Source of the DNA: Lycorma delicatula
Lineage: Eukaryota > Arthropoda > Insecta > Hemiptera > Fulgoridae
Reading direction: 5' to 3'
Length of the DNA stretch: 64,000 nucleotides
NCBI RefSeq assembly: GCF_047948215.1
Contig: NC_134456.1
Coordinates: forward strand, 80,466,515 to 80,530,514
Below are positions 32,509 through 44,868 of this stretch, one piece after another (position 1 is the first letter of the stretch; each line of letters begins with the position of its first letter). Below the pieces are notes generated by a model. That model worked only from the letters and a program-made list of their open reading frames with translations, was not told the origin of the DNA and made no database searches. The position numbers and the translations under genes were made by a program.

Positions 32509-34995
32509 CAAGGAAGTATATATGTGCATCACATTGAATACAAGCAGGTTACATTATCTTAAGGGCATGATTATTCTATGTGTGTTTACCTTATGTGCTT
32601 ATTTATAATACAACTTATGTTACAATGTTGCAATGAATAGGGGAATTTTCTGTAAGGCTATACAGGTTGTGTATATTATTTGTTTTTAAAAATAAAATAT
32701 ATTTGTTAAAATATAATTACAAAAGAAGTAACTTTATTAATAACTAATTTAGTGATATTAAAACGTTTTGGAAGAGACTTTAAATCTGTGTTCTAAAATA
32801 TTCCTAGAGAGTAGTAGTTATTTGAGGCAAGCACTTTATTTAATTAACAGTTTGTTTAATTGTACATTGGCACAGATTAGTAAATAATTTTAAAATTTCT
32901 ATTTACCTCTTACTCAGAACTATTTTAATTAAAGTAGGATATAAATTAAAGATATATCCGATTTTTAATTATATTCTATTTCCATTATCTTACAAAAATG
33001 TTTGCTAAAGAAATGTAAAACTCTTTTTTAAAGATAATAGAAATTATATAACATCAGAGTAGTTAATAATTGATGTAAAAAGAAAATTAAATTAAAGAAT
33101 TCCATCCTTATTTTCATGATAATAAACTTAAGATAATTTTAAATTACTTAAACTAGAGGAAATAATAAGATTTACTAAAAAGAAAGCATTTTTTATTTTC
33201 TTTAGATCCACTACTCCCGTAAATAACGTAATTAATGAGTTATTTAATTATTAAAATTAAATTAGTAATTAAGTACAATCCTAAATCTGCATTAAATGGA
33301 CCAATTTCAATGATAAAACTTTATTTTTTAGAGGTGATCATTTTATAAGTAAATAATATGAACTGAAGAAATTATACTTGAAAACTCAAATTAATTACGT
33401 AAGTATTTGAAGATATTTTTTAATTCTTACTCGATATCATTACTTAGTACTGGAAATTTTATAGAGTAGATGTATACAATCTAATGTTAATCTGATATTC
33501 AGTGTTCTTCCTCCTAAAATGTCATGAAAATTAGGATAACATTTATTTAATATATACGAGAAGAACAATAATGATAAGAATAAATAGAGATTGAATGTAA
33601 AACTCACTAAAAGCTGTAATAGCAAATTATGGAATAGAAATATTTGGAGAAAAAAAATTAAAGAAACACAGTTTATACTATATTAAATATGAGATGTTAG
33701 TTGATAGAGCCGTTTCAAGTTGCTATCTGCAGAGATAGACTTCGATAGAAGAAACTGTTGTAAAACTTGACTGGGCAGTAATAAAAATATTGACGTGGAA
33801 CAGTAAATGGGATCTAGAAATATTATGGTTAAGGTATAGAAGAAAGAACTCATGGTTCGTTCGCTTATATTGGATGACTGATGATTAATCTGTAGATTGG
33901 AGACAAAACCGACGACGACCTTCATTATGAAATTTATGAGGTAAAGTCAGCTCGAGAGCGACAGTTTGAAGTTTGGAGAAGAAGAACTGGAAATTGGTGG
34001 GGGGAGGAGAAGCTACGATACCTGTAAAATTCCTAGTTGGGAAACTTCGGGTAAAATAACATATTTCGGCCTTCTAGAAACACTTATATCATGCTCAACA
34101 GGAGTCTGTTTACATAATTTCTCTGCATTCAATTTTCTTTCTTTATTAAATCGAAAGGTTTTATGCTTTTGTATTTTTTGTAAACAGTATTTTTTTTTTA
34201 AATATGGGTAGCGTTTTTAAAAACTATCCATATTTTAAATAATTGTAATACTAATATAAGAATAATAACTAAGACGGACTAAAAAAAGGAATTGAAAATG
34301 TAAAAAATAATACTTTTAAAATCTTTTAATTAATATTCGACTCTGTGATGAGTCAAATGAAGGTTTAGGATGTTATTACATTTAATTTATTATTAATAAA
34401 TAGTTAATTATATTATTAAATTACTAAAACTTTTATTAACTGGGTGTTTTATTTATTTATTTTTGATTTACAGTTTTTAAACCGTTATCTATCTTGAACT
34501 ATGTTTGAAAATCTATTATTTATTTTAATTCCAACTCTAAAATTATAATGAAATTTAAATTAAAAAAAAAACTAAGCAATTAGAACGGCAAGGTTTTCTT
34601 CAATAATTTTTTAAAGAAGTAAATATACAATACATTAAAATGAATTATATAGTTTATAACTGAATTAAGAAAGCTTAACTGCAATAAACGTCCTAACAGT
34701 AGCAAAATAATACAAATTTTTATAATAGAAATTAATAATTCATCTTATTTTAATCTATTATTTATTAGGTGTGTAATATGTAAATTTTTTTAATTAATGT
34801 TTTCTCTAGTGTTGGTTTTATGATGTTTTATGTTTGTGTATTGCTGGTTATGAGGACTATTTCTTTATAAATAGATGACATTAAGAAATGAAAGTTGCCA
34901 TTATGGCATTGTAAAATTAAGTTTTGATTAATTTTGAAAGGCTGAATTATGAAGCTACCTACATGAAATTTGTAGATAGACAAGAAAAATATTTG
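32509..34995. other. long AT-rich stretch, no gene seen
   Basis: About 2.5 kb without recognisable genes. At about 34198-34238 an imperfect inverted repeat pairs ttaaatatgggtag with ctatccatatttta. The frames at 33440, 33683 and 33966 show no motif. Confidence 0.5.
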
Positions 34996-35140
34996 ATGAT
35001 ATAGAATGGAATAAAATGTTAAAAATTTTAAGAAAATTTGGTCTTAATTATAGGGACCGAGTTATTTTTAATATTGTAATGGGTAGAGAATTTCTAGAAG
35101 AAGAAAGAGAGAGAAGAATGAAAAATCCAGTTGTAAGGTA
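34996..35140 (+). pseudogene. LINE reverse transcriptase fragment
   Basis: An uninterrupted 48-codon stretch reads FDDIEWNKMLKILRKFGLNY, then RDRVIFNIVMG, then REFLEEERERRM. FD-IEWNKM...LKK-GL-YRDR is the region right after the first catalytic Asp in many insect LINE RTs (AFD..W..M...L...G). Neither YADD nor other RT motifs follow. Very short, so family assignment is not possible. Confidence 0.6.
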
Positions 35141-35207
35141 TAATTATAAAGTATAAGGTATAAAAAAGCCTAGAAGGCTACTCTAGATCAGCAGAACCAA
35201 TCCGCAC

Positions 35208-35407
35208 TCGACAATAACCTTTCTTTTCCCTGTTTAGCCTCCGGTAACTACCGTTTAGATAATTCTTCAGAGGATGAATGAGGATGATACGTATGAGTGA
35301 AAATGAAGTGTAGTCTTGTACATTCTCAGTTTGGCCATTCCTGAGATGTGTAGTTAATTGAAACCCAACCACCAAAGAACACCGGTATCCACGATCGACA
35401 ATAACCT
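35208..35407 (-). repeat. SINE-A copy, 5'-truncated, 13-bp target duplication
   Basis: The perfect duplication tcgacaataacct (35208-35220 and 35395-35407) brackets 174 bases of SINE-A read on the minus strand, from cgtggataccggtg to ggaggctaaacaggg plus a short A-rich tail. The tRNA-like head is missing. Because the duplication is intact, the truncation happened during insertion, as in LINE-driven retroposition that stops early. Confidence 0.93.
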
Positions 35408-36027
35408 AGTTAGAGTAGAGTGTCGCATACGATCAGGCTCTAAAATCGGCTCCGGCACCCACCCCATACGGGAATGTCGCCCCTATTATAAGACTTTATG
35501 TTCGTTCTGGATGGACATCTACAAAGAGCACGCCACAAATAAGTCTATAAGGACATCGTTCAGTCGGATTCATGCCGATGAAAACTCCTTTTGGTTCGGA
35601 ACGCAGTCCCAAAATTTATACTGACCATGAATACAAGCCAGTTTACCATTTATGACTAGTCAGATCACTAGAAAGACTCGGCTAAAAGGGACGTAAGTCC
35701 GCATACTGCAATAAGTAGGAGGGCATTCCATCCTCTGACATTCTTACGTTCTGTTCCTTTTCAAAATGACAATTTTTAGTACAGTGTGCGATAAACGCTA
35801 GCATGATTTGCAATAAATGCGATCATATTGTGTGACAGCCTTCGGAATTTATTGTACTTGTTTATTAGAAGAGTGCATCATAAATATTCCTTTTGGGATA
35901 GTATTGTCTGCGGATAAATAAGGAAGGCAGCTTGGTGAGTTTTTATGAGCAGGGGGTCAAAGTGACATTCATTAATAAAATGTGAGCTAGCTCTTTTTAT
36001 AGGCCTTAAAATTGAGTTACTGAAGTG
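35408..36027 (+). other. moderately GC-rich sequence left of the Gypsy relic
   Basis: More balanced base composition than its left flank, and continuous with the gag-protease relic to the right. It may be LTR or 5' untranslated sequence of that element, but no LTR pair or primer-binding site could be found. The frame at 35358-35624 starts inside the SINE and has no motif. Confidence 0.35.
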
Positions 36028-37239
36028 ACTTTATTTGCGCTCATCATACATACAGGAGGAGGCAGAACTCACATTTATCGACGGGCTGTGGGAAGCAAGA
36101 TCAAGTGGCAATTTTTTCTCCAGTCAACGAAGTCGGTCAAGGACGCCCTTACTCAGGCTCTACCGCAGCCGGCGCGTTGTCTCGCCATAAAAGAATCGGA
36201 GTTGGGTACGACGAGGAGTAAGCTAAAGGCATCAAGACTTCTGTGAAGATGCTAATTAGTAAAACGATTTCAACGGTAGAACGAAAGATGCCTGTTACAA
36301 AACCGAAGAACAAGCGTCGACCAGTCTACTGGAAATTCGGTGGATCGGGGGCACTTAAAAATTGACTGCAAGAAGTCGGGAAGGAAAATAAAAAACGCTG
36401 ATCAATGCAGGAGAATATCAGCACTACCATCGTGCTCAACTCGATCAGTCTAATTAAGTGTCTCAGCTACAAGAAGACGATCCGACAGCATAAAGTCAAC
36501 GGTCTACTGGAAGAACGTCCAAGTTAAATAATAGTGGACACAGGAGAATCGATATCCGTCGTTAGATCGACTTCATCAGCGAATGTGAGAAGAAGAAATT
36601 AGATCAGCCTTATACCATCAGCACTGCGTCTGAAGACACTCTACCTATTATCTGGAAGGCCGCATAGAGAGTTACAACGTTGTCGCTGCCGTCTTCGTGT
36701 CAATGGATATTCGTTGCTGAGATTAAAGACGCCTTTATACTTGATTTAGACATCTTACTAACTTACGTCGCGACGATACCTCTTGGGACTAAATACTGAA
36801 GAAGCAACAATGTGGAATCCGGAGAAAAAACCACATTCAGAAAGAATTTTATTATTAAAAGACGAGAAAATACCCACAAGGAGCGACTAGTTAGTGTAGT
36901 TAAGTTATTAAAAGCTATCAAGGTGGCGGCAGGAGTTATAGCACCTGATAATACAATGCCCAACAATTAAATTCAAACTGACTGTTGACTAGTTACGAGG
37001 AAGGTTCCCAACCAGATTGTAAACTTTAGAACTACTAAAAAAACTGTGTCAGGAAAAACCACTCTGGGAAAGCGTGAACCTGTAGCCTGGGCAAATCCTA
37101 TAAATTCGGAAGAGGAAGTGCTGAAGAAGAAGGGACAGACAGCACGTTTGGTTTTGGTAGAACGCCTTCAAGAATATGACTTCCAAGGAACAACATCGGT
37201 CAGGGAAGAAGCATACAAATGCGAATGCTTTTTCTAGAA
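36028..37239 (+). pseudogene. Gypsy-type gag-protease relic
   Basis: An LTR-retrotransposon remnant. The gag part (36055-36246) includes KSVKDALTQALPQPARCLAI. A degraded zinc knuckle (36328-36372) reads W-K-F-G-G-S-G with the Cys positions mutated (Tyr, Phe). The retropepsin core IIVDTGESISVV (catalytic Asp at 36537-36539, VDTG instead of the usual DTG/DSG context) is followed after a frameshift by LPSSCQWIFVAEIKDAF and ILDLDIL. The last part (37040-37239) includes REPVAWANPINSEEEV, as between protease and RT in Gypsy pols. RT, RNase H and integrase are absent. The minus frames at 36763 and 37049 are shadows. Confidence 0.72.
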
Positions 37240-39765
37240 ATTCCTGTAACATCGATTGTAGTATTGCCTAGGGTAGAACAATGAGCTGGAGTTTCACATC
37301 TAAGTCGAATCACAACTATAGTAATAATAGGCTGGCTAAAGAGGGAGTGAAAGAAACACGATTAACAGATTCTTTATCTGTTAATTTCTCAGTTAACAGT
37401 GAGAAAGAGGCTCGAAAAGAACAGCATATTTTTCTAAAATTACGTTTAATAAAAATTCGTTCAACGATGGCGTAACATTTCAGTAGTTACAATCCCGATA
37501 AATTGGCGTCTTAGAGAGATAAAAATATGTTACTTTTTAATAAAAATAATAAAATATTTTATTACACAACGTAGAATGTCAATTCTACGTTGTGTTGGAA
37601 ATTTTTATATGAATATTTTAAAAATTAAGTAAGTAGTTTACATAATATTAAGTCATAAATTTCATTCTACAATTTTTTTTACTTAAGTAACTTTCTACAG
37701 CCTGTGGTGTAATTCATCGTTTTTAAACCTCCTAATGATGCAACGTAAATTATTTTTTTAAGAAAATAATTTGGTCTAGACGGCTCGTTAAAAACTCAAC
37801 AGTTATCCATTCCTCCTCAAATTTTCTTACTACTAGACTGTTAATGTCAATTAATTACATTAACCTGTAGACATTAGTTTTCAGAACAAGCTGTTAATGT
37901 TGAAGTACATCATAGTAAAGTATTAAAAACTGGATATTGTATTAAATCGATTTATCTCATCAACTGATAACCTACAGTACAGTACTCTAGGTTATCGGTC
38001 AAGTACTGTATTATTGTTTCGCTTGTTATATACCCTTGTATTCCTTGAAAATTTCATTTCATTGTATTACGTCTAATACTGGCATCTTCTAAGAAATACA
38101 GAAATAGGTTAAGCTTTGCATTGCTTTATTCTATAAAAATTTTTCTCTGTCGATATTTATTTATCAGACTTCTTATGTAAACCTTTTATGTAAGATACTA
38201 ATATAAAAAATGAATATTTGCTCAGCGTAAAAGTACGTATTGAAGTGTACATCAGATTAAATATTATTAAAGAAAAATAAACAAGCATTAAAAAGGAATT
38301 ACATTATCAATGTATTAAAACTTTTCAAATCCACTATAAGTACAGAAATAAGTAATATTATTTAAGAAATTTAACAAATTTAAGGATTCCCTAAAAAAAA
38401 GTACCCTGTTTAGGATTTCCATCATTTATTGGGACGTTACTCACATAAACTAATATAAATAAACTTATCTATTATAATCTACGAATAGTAAATTCATGTA
38501 AGTCGTAATGAATAATGACAATAAAAAAAAAGAAAAAAGTACCTTTAAAAATTATTGGCCTTACTGACATTACGGTGGTTATTACAAACTATTAATTAAT
38601 TACGAAATAAATTTTGTAAAAAAATTTAAAAAAATTCCGTATTAAACATAATTTTTAAAATATATATGCTACTTAATAATACATCATTTTTATATTATCA
38701 ATCTTTGAAAATATTTTAATAATATTTATTTTATTATTTCGAGTCATTTTTATAATTTTTATCTTTGAGACCATGGAAATGACAAACTAATTGAATATTT
38801 TAAGGTCGAATAAAATTTTATTAAAAGATAGAATATAGATTTACAAATATATATTTATATAAGGAAATTATATTTTAAGTGAATGGTATTATCGTACTCC
38901 TCATACCTCAAAAGGTAAAGAAAATTCAATTTCACCCCCACCACCCACCAATCACACCTTATGACCGAAAGAAATACAGTATTTTCTTTAAAAAGTCGGT
39001 AAAAAAATTTGCAAGAAATGCAAATATATAGAATCATAGGTTTTAATAAAAATAAACTGAAAAATGTGGATAAACATAAATATATATAATTTATTACCTC
39101 ATATTTTACAGTTAATTAATGCAATTAATGTATAAAAATAGTTTAATTTTCGCAGTTTAGACTATTTAAGAAACATCTCAAAAAAAGAAAGAAAAACTAA
39201 ATAGTCCTTTAGATTTTTTATGATATAAAATTGCATTAGTATGACTTCAAAAAAAACCTTCAAAATTTTCTATTTTAACATGCAATAATCATTAAAGATA
39301 TATTCCACTAATATTATCTAGAATATTTGTAATGAAAAAAAACATACTAACACACGACGCAATTTGAAAGTACTCTTTCTCCCCTTTTTTAATGCAATAA
39401 AAAAAAATCGGTGCTTTTACACTACTGACAATTATATAAATTGTATGTAATTAAGATACACAACGTGCATTACTAAAATAAATATCAGGAAAAAGAAAAC
39501 ACAACACTTTTAACACACACAATCAAGAAAAATTAATTGTGTCTATTATATAAACGACTACTACTGTAAATATAAACGTATCTAGAGGAAAATCTTTTTT
39601 TCTGAACATGAAGTGGAATAATATGCAACGGACACAATTTACTGCAAACTGTTATCATGGTAAACAACGGTTAGAAGTAAGTGTTTTACTTTATATAAAA
39701 AAAATAATAAACCGTAGTGTTGTAGTTTACTGGTGTTGTTGAATAATTATCATATAAGTTCCCCT
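37240..39765. other. AT-rich stretch with hairpins, no gene
   Basis: Largely A/T-rich. It contains the 14-bp hairpin at 37564 and a weaker one at 37966-37996 (gataacct / aggttatc). Nothing coding recognised; the frame at 37281-37475 has no motif. Confidence 0.5.
37564..37595. repeat. perfect 14-bp hairpin
   Basis: acacaacgtagaat and attctacgttgtgt pair exactly around the 4-base loop gtca. No coding region ends nearby and there is no T-run, so a transcription terminator is not indicated. The geometry equals hairpin 1 at 24009 (14-bp stem, 4-base loop). Confidence 0.85.
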
Positions 39766-39832
39766 CCACACACACACACATATATTCAAATATATATATA
39801 TATATATATATACCCATGCACACGCGCGCGTG
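39766..39832. repeat. compound (CA)n / (TA)n / (CG)n microsatellite
   Basis: CA units, a TA tract, then cacgcgcgcgtg. Confidence 0.92.
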
Positions 39833-39986
39833 AGGATGATTAGTTCGATTATTTTTTTCCGTTCTGATGTAGCTTATTTACACTTTTACTTTAGATCTGA
39901 AAAATAAATTATGAAGAATTATTTTAAGTAACTTTCTATTTTTGGAAAATAAAATTTTTATTACCTTTTTATTATTCACTATTATT

Positions 39987-40080
39987 GGCCGATCTCTTTG
40001 ACGAAATGATAGCGTCTCAGCATTTTACGGGTTCGAATCCCAGCTAAACTTAGCTGTTTAATGCGCTACAAAATTTCTGA
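39987..40080 (+). repeat. SINE-B copy, diverged
   Basis: ggccgatctctttgacg, atgatagcgtctcagcattt and gggttcgaatccc follow the SINE-B head order, with an intact box B (40031) but damaged box A. The tail has diverged, with only ctacaaaatt and tctgaa still recognisable. Confidence 0.65.
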
Positions 40081-40502
40081 AGGATTTTTTCAAGCAGTAG
40101 ACCTTAACTAAGGCGTGGTCTCTCAGACTACTTTCCCAAAAAATTCTTGTCTCGAAAAGCAGTACGGGGGGATGACGGTGTCACCATCTCTATTCCCTTC
40201 CCATCCATACTGTCAATAACGGTCGCCATTCATAATTTTTTACTTCGTTCCATTATTGCCAATGATGCTATCGTCGTGTGACAGACTACACATTACCATT
40301 TAGGTTAGTTTTTTCTCACTAGTGTAAATATACAAACAGTAGCTTTTATTTAAGCTACCGTAGTGTTTGTTTTAATAGTTTTAGTTGTTTTTGTTTCAGT
40401 AGTATTTAAATTAGGTGACAGACTAAATGCTAGTTTTGGAATTAACGAAGTACTTTTTCAACTTGAGAGAGAGAGGATTGTGATGAATATAATACTTTGC
40501 AT

Positions 40503-40859
40503 TTTTTATGGAATGCGGAACAGAATTACGAGTGTAATCAACTCTTTTGTGATATATGAACATCAAGCAGTCAAAACAAGATAAAGACAATGACAAGAAG
40601 AGCGTTTGAAAAGAAACTCAGCATGTATCTTGTCATTCCAAACATTCAAGAGAGGCAAAAGATGTCAAATTTGTCAAGAACTTTCAAGAGAAATATTAAC
40701 GACGTTGTTCACTGACATCGATGTAGGAACAATAAAATATGTGGATTTTGTCCAGCTAAGAAGTAAAGAATGACACTTTTCCAATTGAAAAACTCAAAAA
40801 AACATATTTGCAAGAAGCTACGAGGAATTATATGTGCAGAGTGCATAGAAAAGTTTTAA
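40503..40859 (+). pseudogene. piggyBac-like transposase C-terminal relic
   Basis: A first frame gives INSFVIYEHQAVKTR (stop 40582). After a frameshift one frame runs from 40590 to the stop at 40857: TRRAFEKKLSMYLVIPNIQE, RQKMSNLSRTFKRN, stop, KICGFCPAKK, stop, RMTLFQLKNSKKHICK, ICAECIEKF. The closing Cys pattern C-x2-C ... (Ser for Cys) ... C ... C-x2-C is the C-terminal cross-brace zinc-binding domain of piggyBac transposases, which binds the transposon ends. The catalytic DDD domain is gone. TTAA-flanked termini were not found. Confidence 0.8.
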
Positions 40860-40964
40860 ATGTATAAAAACCACATACGTACGTTTAAAATAATATATTT
40901 GAATTATTTTAAAATATATATTGAGTTTTTTCAGTTCTTGAATATTTTTTTTCTATTTTTACGT

Positions 40965-41605
40965 CTTTGTACGAAGTAAAGGATGTATTGTGATCACGAA
41001 AAATTTCGGTTTTTAGATTTCAACGGAAATATCCATTTTTTACCATCCCTGAATCCATTTTGACTAGTTTCGGCTTGACATCTGTACGTACATATCTTGC
41101 ATAACTTAAAAACGATTAGAATGTTGAAATTTTGGATTTAGGACTGTTGTAACATCTTGTTGTACACCTTCCCTTTGGATTGCAATCAACTGGACCAAAA
41201 GTGTCCCAAAGAAGCCCAAAATCTAATTTTTTGGATTTTAGGCGTTTGTTAACTGCAGTAATAAGCCTTCATTGAGAATTTTTTAACGATATTTCATAAG
41301 TGGTAGTTATTTTCATTTGTACTAGAGTTATAGTCAAATAAAATTTTAATTAATGAAATACTTGGATCTTACTTCATCTCTTCAATCCGACTTCATCTCT
41401 TTTTTAACTTTTTTTTTAATTTAGATATATTGATTTATTAATAATTATTAACCTCTGACGGTAAAAAGATTTTTACAATAAATAATAATTCAATAATAAT
41501 AATAAAAAATATATATGAAAAAAAGTTATTAATGAAATAAAATTTTATGTACTTTACATTTAAAAAAAATGTTTATATATAATTAATAGGCGTATACGGA
41601 AGTCA
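40965..41605 (-). repeat. Y-family repeat, copy 2 (reverse)
   Basis: The reverse complement runs tacgcctattaa, aaaatgtttatat-like blocks, aaagtacataaaatttt, agaggttaataattattaat, gaagtcggatt, ttttatttgactataactct, actgcagttaa, gttgattgcaatccaaa, actagtcaaaatggattcag, ccgaaatttttcgtgatcac, and ends at ctttacttcgtac. It matches 28735-29405 throughout, minus the inverted segment and most of the TA tract. Confidence 0.8.
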
Positions 41606-42064
41606 TATGGTGTCCACATCAGATTTTTTATTTGAGTAGGCTGAGAGAGTTACCATTTACGTTGGTAAAACCAGCGTTACCGTTCTAAAGTTAAACAGAG
41701 TGAAATTAAAGTATGGAAATTGCTTCATATTTCAAAACTGAGGGATACTAGAAGAGATACTACAAGTGCGGATCTACATAGTTATAAAATTACTACATTA
41801 CATATTTAAAATTTTTGTCCGCCATTGATGAATTAAAATTTTCTTTTTTAAATAGGAATGTGGACGTGTAAAAAATAATTTTACTGTAAGATTTCACGAG
41901 ATAAATAACGGTGAAAATCTTTTTTATAAATGCTTACATTTTTTAATTAAAAACAACCGAGTTTGATAAAAAAGAAAAAAATTACAGTAGCAATAAAACT
42001 AAGTACAATAACTAATAGATTTTATAACTAATATATACTAATTTATATTACTATTACTAATTTA
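41606..42064. other. AT-rich stretch, no gene seen
   Basis: From 42000 to 42064 short words such as actaatag and ttatattac repeat irregularly before the fold-back element. Confidence 0.45.
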
Positions 42065-42400
42065 TATTTTATAACTAATAGATTTTATTTCGTATTACCT
42101 TCAGAATTACATCCAATAACATGCTTTAAAGAAAGATAATGTTGGAAGTAATGGCTTAAATACAAATAATAACAGCCTTCATAATAATAAATAACATAAT
42201 AATGATAATATACAATAACTAATAAATTGCAACACTTCTACTAATTAAATGACTATGCCATATTGTGCATTATTATTATTTATCATTGTGAAGGCTATTA
42301 GTTATTAGTGTTTAGGCCATTAATTCCAACAATAACTGCTTAGAGTTTGTTATTATATTTAATTCTGAAGTCAACAAGAAATAAAATAGTTACTATGGGG
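42065..42400. mobile_element. fold-back MITE-like element
   Basis: The left arm (about 42071-42196) and the reverse complement of the right arm (about 42271-42397) align along their whole length: ttttattt, cttcagaatta, ataacaa/ataacat, ttgttggaa, taatggc, taaa, aataa, agccttca and gataaataa. Identity is roughly 75-80%. The match weakens only in the central 50 bases, so the element is nearly one long hairpin. Non-coding, and typical of a miniature inverted-repeat transposon or a fold-back element. No clear target duplication is seen at the outer ends. Confidence 0.78.
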
Positions 42401-42654
42401 CGGTTTACTTCGTATTATTACTACCGTTATTTTTCCTTTTTTCATGTTTGATTGTTTAAATAGTAGGCATTTATCGAGACACAGTTTCCATCATTGTTTT
42501 TCTCGTAAAACATTAAATAAAAATCACATTTCCCATGTTCATCTTGCTATATAAAAAAAAGTTTGATTCCATATGGCGGAGCCAAGATGACCAAAAATAT
42601 TTCAAACATACCATAAAGTAGTAATCTTGTAGATGTATTATGTAGATCCGTAAT

Positions 42655-43755
42655 TGCTTATTCCACCACGCGGCGCCCGTTTGGGCGCATTGGTTGGATG
42701 TGAGTAAACAACTTCTTCAAAATGTAAGGAGTGCACAGCGCTCCTTACAGTGAAAGTTCGGGCAGCCATGTGGAAATTGCGAAGAGGTCGGAAGGCCGAG
42801 GTATTTGGGATGCGGTTGCGAACCGGGCCAGTGCCGAAGCAAATCGGTGATCACAATGGACCGGATATAAATTTCGTTCAGTTGCCCATTTCCCGCCTTT
42901 GAAAGAGGCTGCAGATCCTCGCGATGGATTCATGGCAGCTGGAATGGCACACCAAGACTAAGGAAAGATCCTTGTATAAATTTGTACAGTATTTGGGTGG
43001 ATGATATGCTTTAAGGGCAACGGGTGCTCACCAGCCATGTTAATTTAAACCAATATCTGTTTCGGTTGCGCCTGGGAGCTGATGAGCTGTGCATCTGCGG
43101 GGAGGTCCAGTGAATGAACACCTGATGTTTGACTGCCTTGCTCTTGGGGGGCCAGAGACCGGGCCACCCTGGAACTTAGAGGTCAAAGGAAAAGTTGGCC
43201 ACTCACAAGCGGCATGTTAATGTGTTGATAGCCGCATTGTCGGACCGTGTGAGAGTTTCTTGATGGTGCTGCTTTGTTTAACCGACATCTGTAGTTTTTC
43301 TAAGGGACAAGACTCCTACCCCACTGCTGTGGGAAGCTAACGTAGAGATATATATATATATATGGCTGACCACCAGCCAATTAAGGCTCCAAGAGCTTTA
43401 ATATGGTGGACAGGTACCTGCTGGTATTCAGCAACCTAGGCGTGCCAGCGAATTGCTACCTAGACGAAATAAATGTTATTATAGATATCATATATATCTT
43501 TAGTAGCTGACGGGGTGCGCCTACCCATTTTAGCAAATATATGACAAGTGAGCGGTTGGAACATGTAAGCCGGTGGTTTATGGCACCGTGCTTAGTCCGC
43601 TCACGCTGTTAGGTAAGCTCTAGGAGCTATTTAAGATACTGGTCGCTAAACTGTTCGAGGCTCAGTAGCCGTTTGTGGCACAGACATGCTTTTTTGTTTT
43701 TTTTGACCGAATGGGGTGGTGGCGGGAGAAATGTCAAGCATACCAGTTTACAAAT
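42655..43755 (+). mobile_element. R1-like LINE, copy A, 3' end with UTR
   Basis: A 5'-truncated R1-clade LINE. The coding part (42663-43290) matches copy B at 51127-51860 but is broken. Readable pieces are VKVRAAMWKLRRGRKAEVFG, NFVQLPISRL, stop, KRLQILAMDSWQLEWH and NEHLMFDC. Relative to copy B about 70 bases after the RSAQR motif are deleted, and several indels and stops occur. The 3' UTR (43300-43755) retains ccagccaatt, ttaa...tggtggacagg, gggttgcgcct-like and gtgagcgg hairpin blocks, and ends with gaatggggtggtggcgggag. No A-tail or target duplication was identified. Confidence 0.85.
43548..43604 (+). repeat. conserved 3'-UTR hairpin, copy A
   Basis: Outer stem gtgagcgg (43548-43555) with ccgctcac (43597-43604); inner stem cggtg (43571-43575) with caccg (43584-43588). 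In copy B the same positions read gtgagtgg/ccactcac and gggtgc/gcaccc. Bases that changed did so on both sides of the stem. Confidence 0.75.
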
Positions 43756-43980
43756 TTCCTAGCATCCTTCATATCAGTTTTGAATTATGAAGCCGTTTCC
43801 GTACTTTAATATCATTCTGTATAATAAATTAACCACCTTAATGGAAATTTTTTGTATAAACATACATTATGAATGAATTTTTCTATTTAACCTTGTTACC
43901 ACAAAAATTCTTCCTCGTATTTAATCAAACAATGCTACCTATTATTATTATTAATAATAATTATAATAATAGATAAAAGC
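43756..43980. other. AT-rich stretch, no gene seen
   Basis: Nothing recognised; short TTATTA-type repeats near 43940. Confidence 0.45.
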
Positions 43981-44440
43981 GGTCCAGATAAGGTTATCAG
44001 CCTTGTGCTATCGAGGTTTGTTCAACGGAGGTCTGTCATACGAGGATAATTGTCAGGGTTTGAATATCTTAACGTTGAAAAAGAAAATAACAATATATGA
44101 TATGATGTTTACATGTAAGGCTCTTATTAGGCAAACTTATTAGACATATCGAAAATAGGAATTCGAGTCCCAAATGTGAATGTGAGGAAAAGAAACTGAC
44201 TGATTTGTTCACGAAGACACTGGTCAATTGACCCACTAGATAGTGGACCAATATAGGATGTGTTCGAGTTTTGAACGACTTATACAGAGGAAATGACGGC
44301 GAAGTATTTCTTTCAAGACCTAATGAGTTTAGGAAGATGATACTTGAATAAATGCATCGAAATTGAAGAATTAAGTTGCATAGATAACTGGATAAGCAGC
44401 GACATAGTGTAGAAATTTTACTTTTGACAGGCTGCAGCAT
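43981..44440 (+). other. possible retroelement remnant
   Basis: More balanced composition than the flanks. A plus-strand frame reads SSPKCECEEKKLTDLFTKTL and LNDLYRGNDGEVFLSRPNEF. This looks like the Cys-containing tail found after the RT or RNase H domain of some LINEs (C-x-C followed by the DL...R.N.F pattern). The evidence is suggestive only. The 123-codon minus frame at 44069-44440 has no motif and is treated as chance. Confidence 0.3.
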
Positions 44441-44770
44441 CGTTGGTTATAAATAAAAACCTATACTTAAGGGACTATATTTAGGTAATAAGGTTTTAGA
44501 TAAATTAATTTTATTGTTAAATCTTCTTCTGAAAAGTTCTAATTGTTTAATATAGATTATAGTATTCCCCTTTCCCGATAGGTCAAGTATAGTACATTCA
44601 CTTGCTTAAAAACAAAGAAGACAAATATTATTATTAATTTTATTAACTTCAAGCCGTCAAACATTTTACGCATAATTTTCTTATACATATTGTTTTTATT
44701 GAATTACGCAATACTGTTGTTTAAGTATGTACTCAAAATACCTCAAGTAATTGTGGGTGGGATATAGAAA

Positions 44771-44868
44771 ATGTAGCGTATGAAAAATGCCATGCCTGAC
44801 CGGAATTCGAACCCAGGACCTTTGAATAAAAGGCCGAGACGCTACCACTCGCGTCACGGAAGTCGGCG
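44771..44868 (-). repeat. SINE-B copy (reverse), tail missing
   Basis: In reverse: gacttccgtgacgcgagtgg (box A), tagcgtctcggcctttta, gggttcgaattcc (box B) and ggcatggcattttt. The SINE-B body beyond the head is absent, so only about 100 bases remain. Confidence 0.82.

Noticed and set aside
36763..36966. Minus-strand frame in the Gypsy relic
   Set aside because: The plus strand carries the retropepsin and linker similarity; this is a shadow.
44069..44440. 123-codon minus-strand frame
   Set aside because: No motif; the opposite strand shows better (still weak) similarity to a LINE tail.
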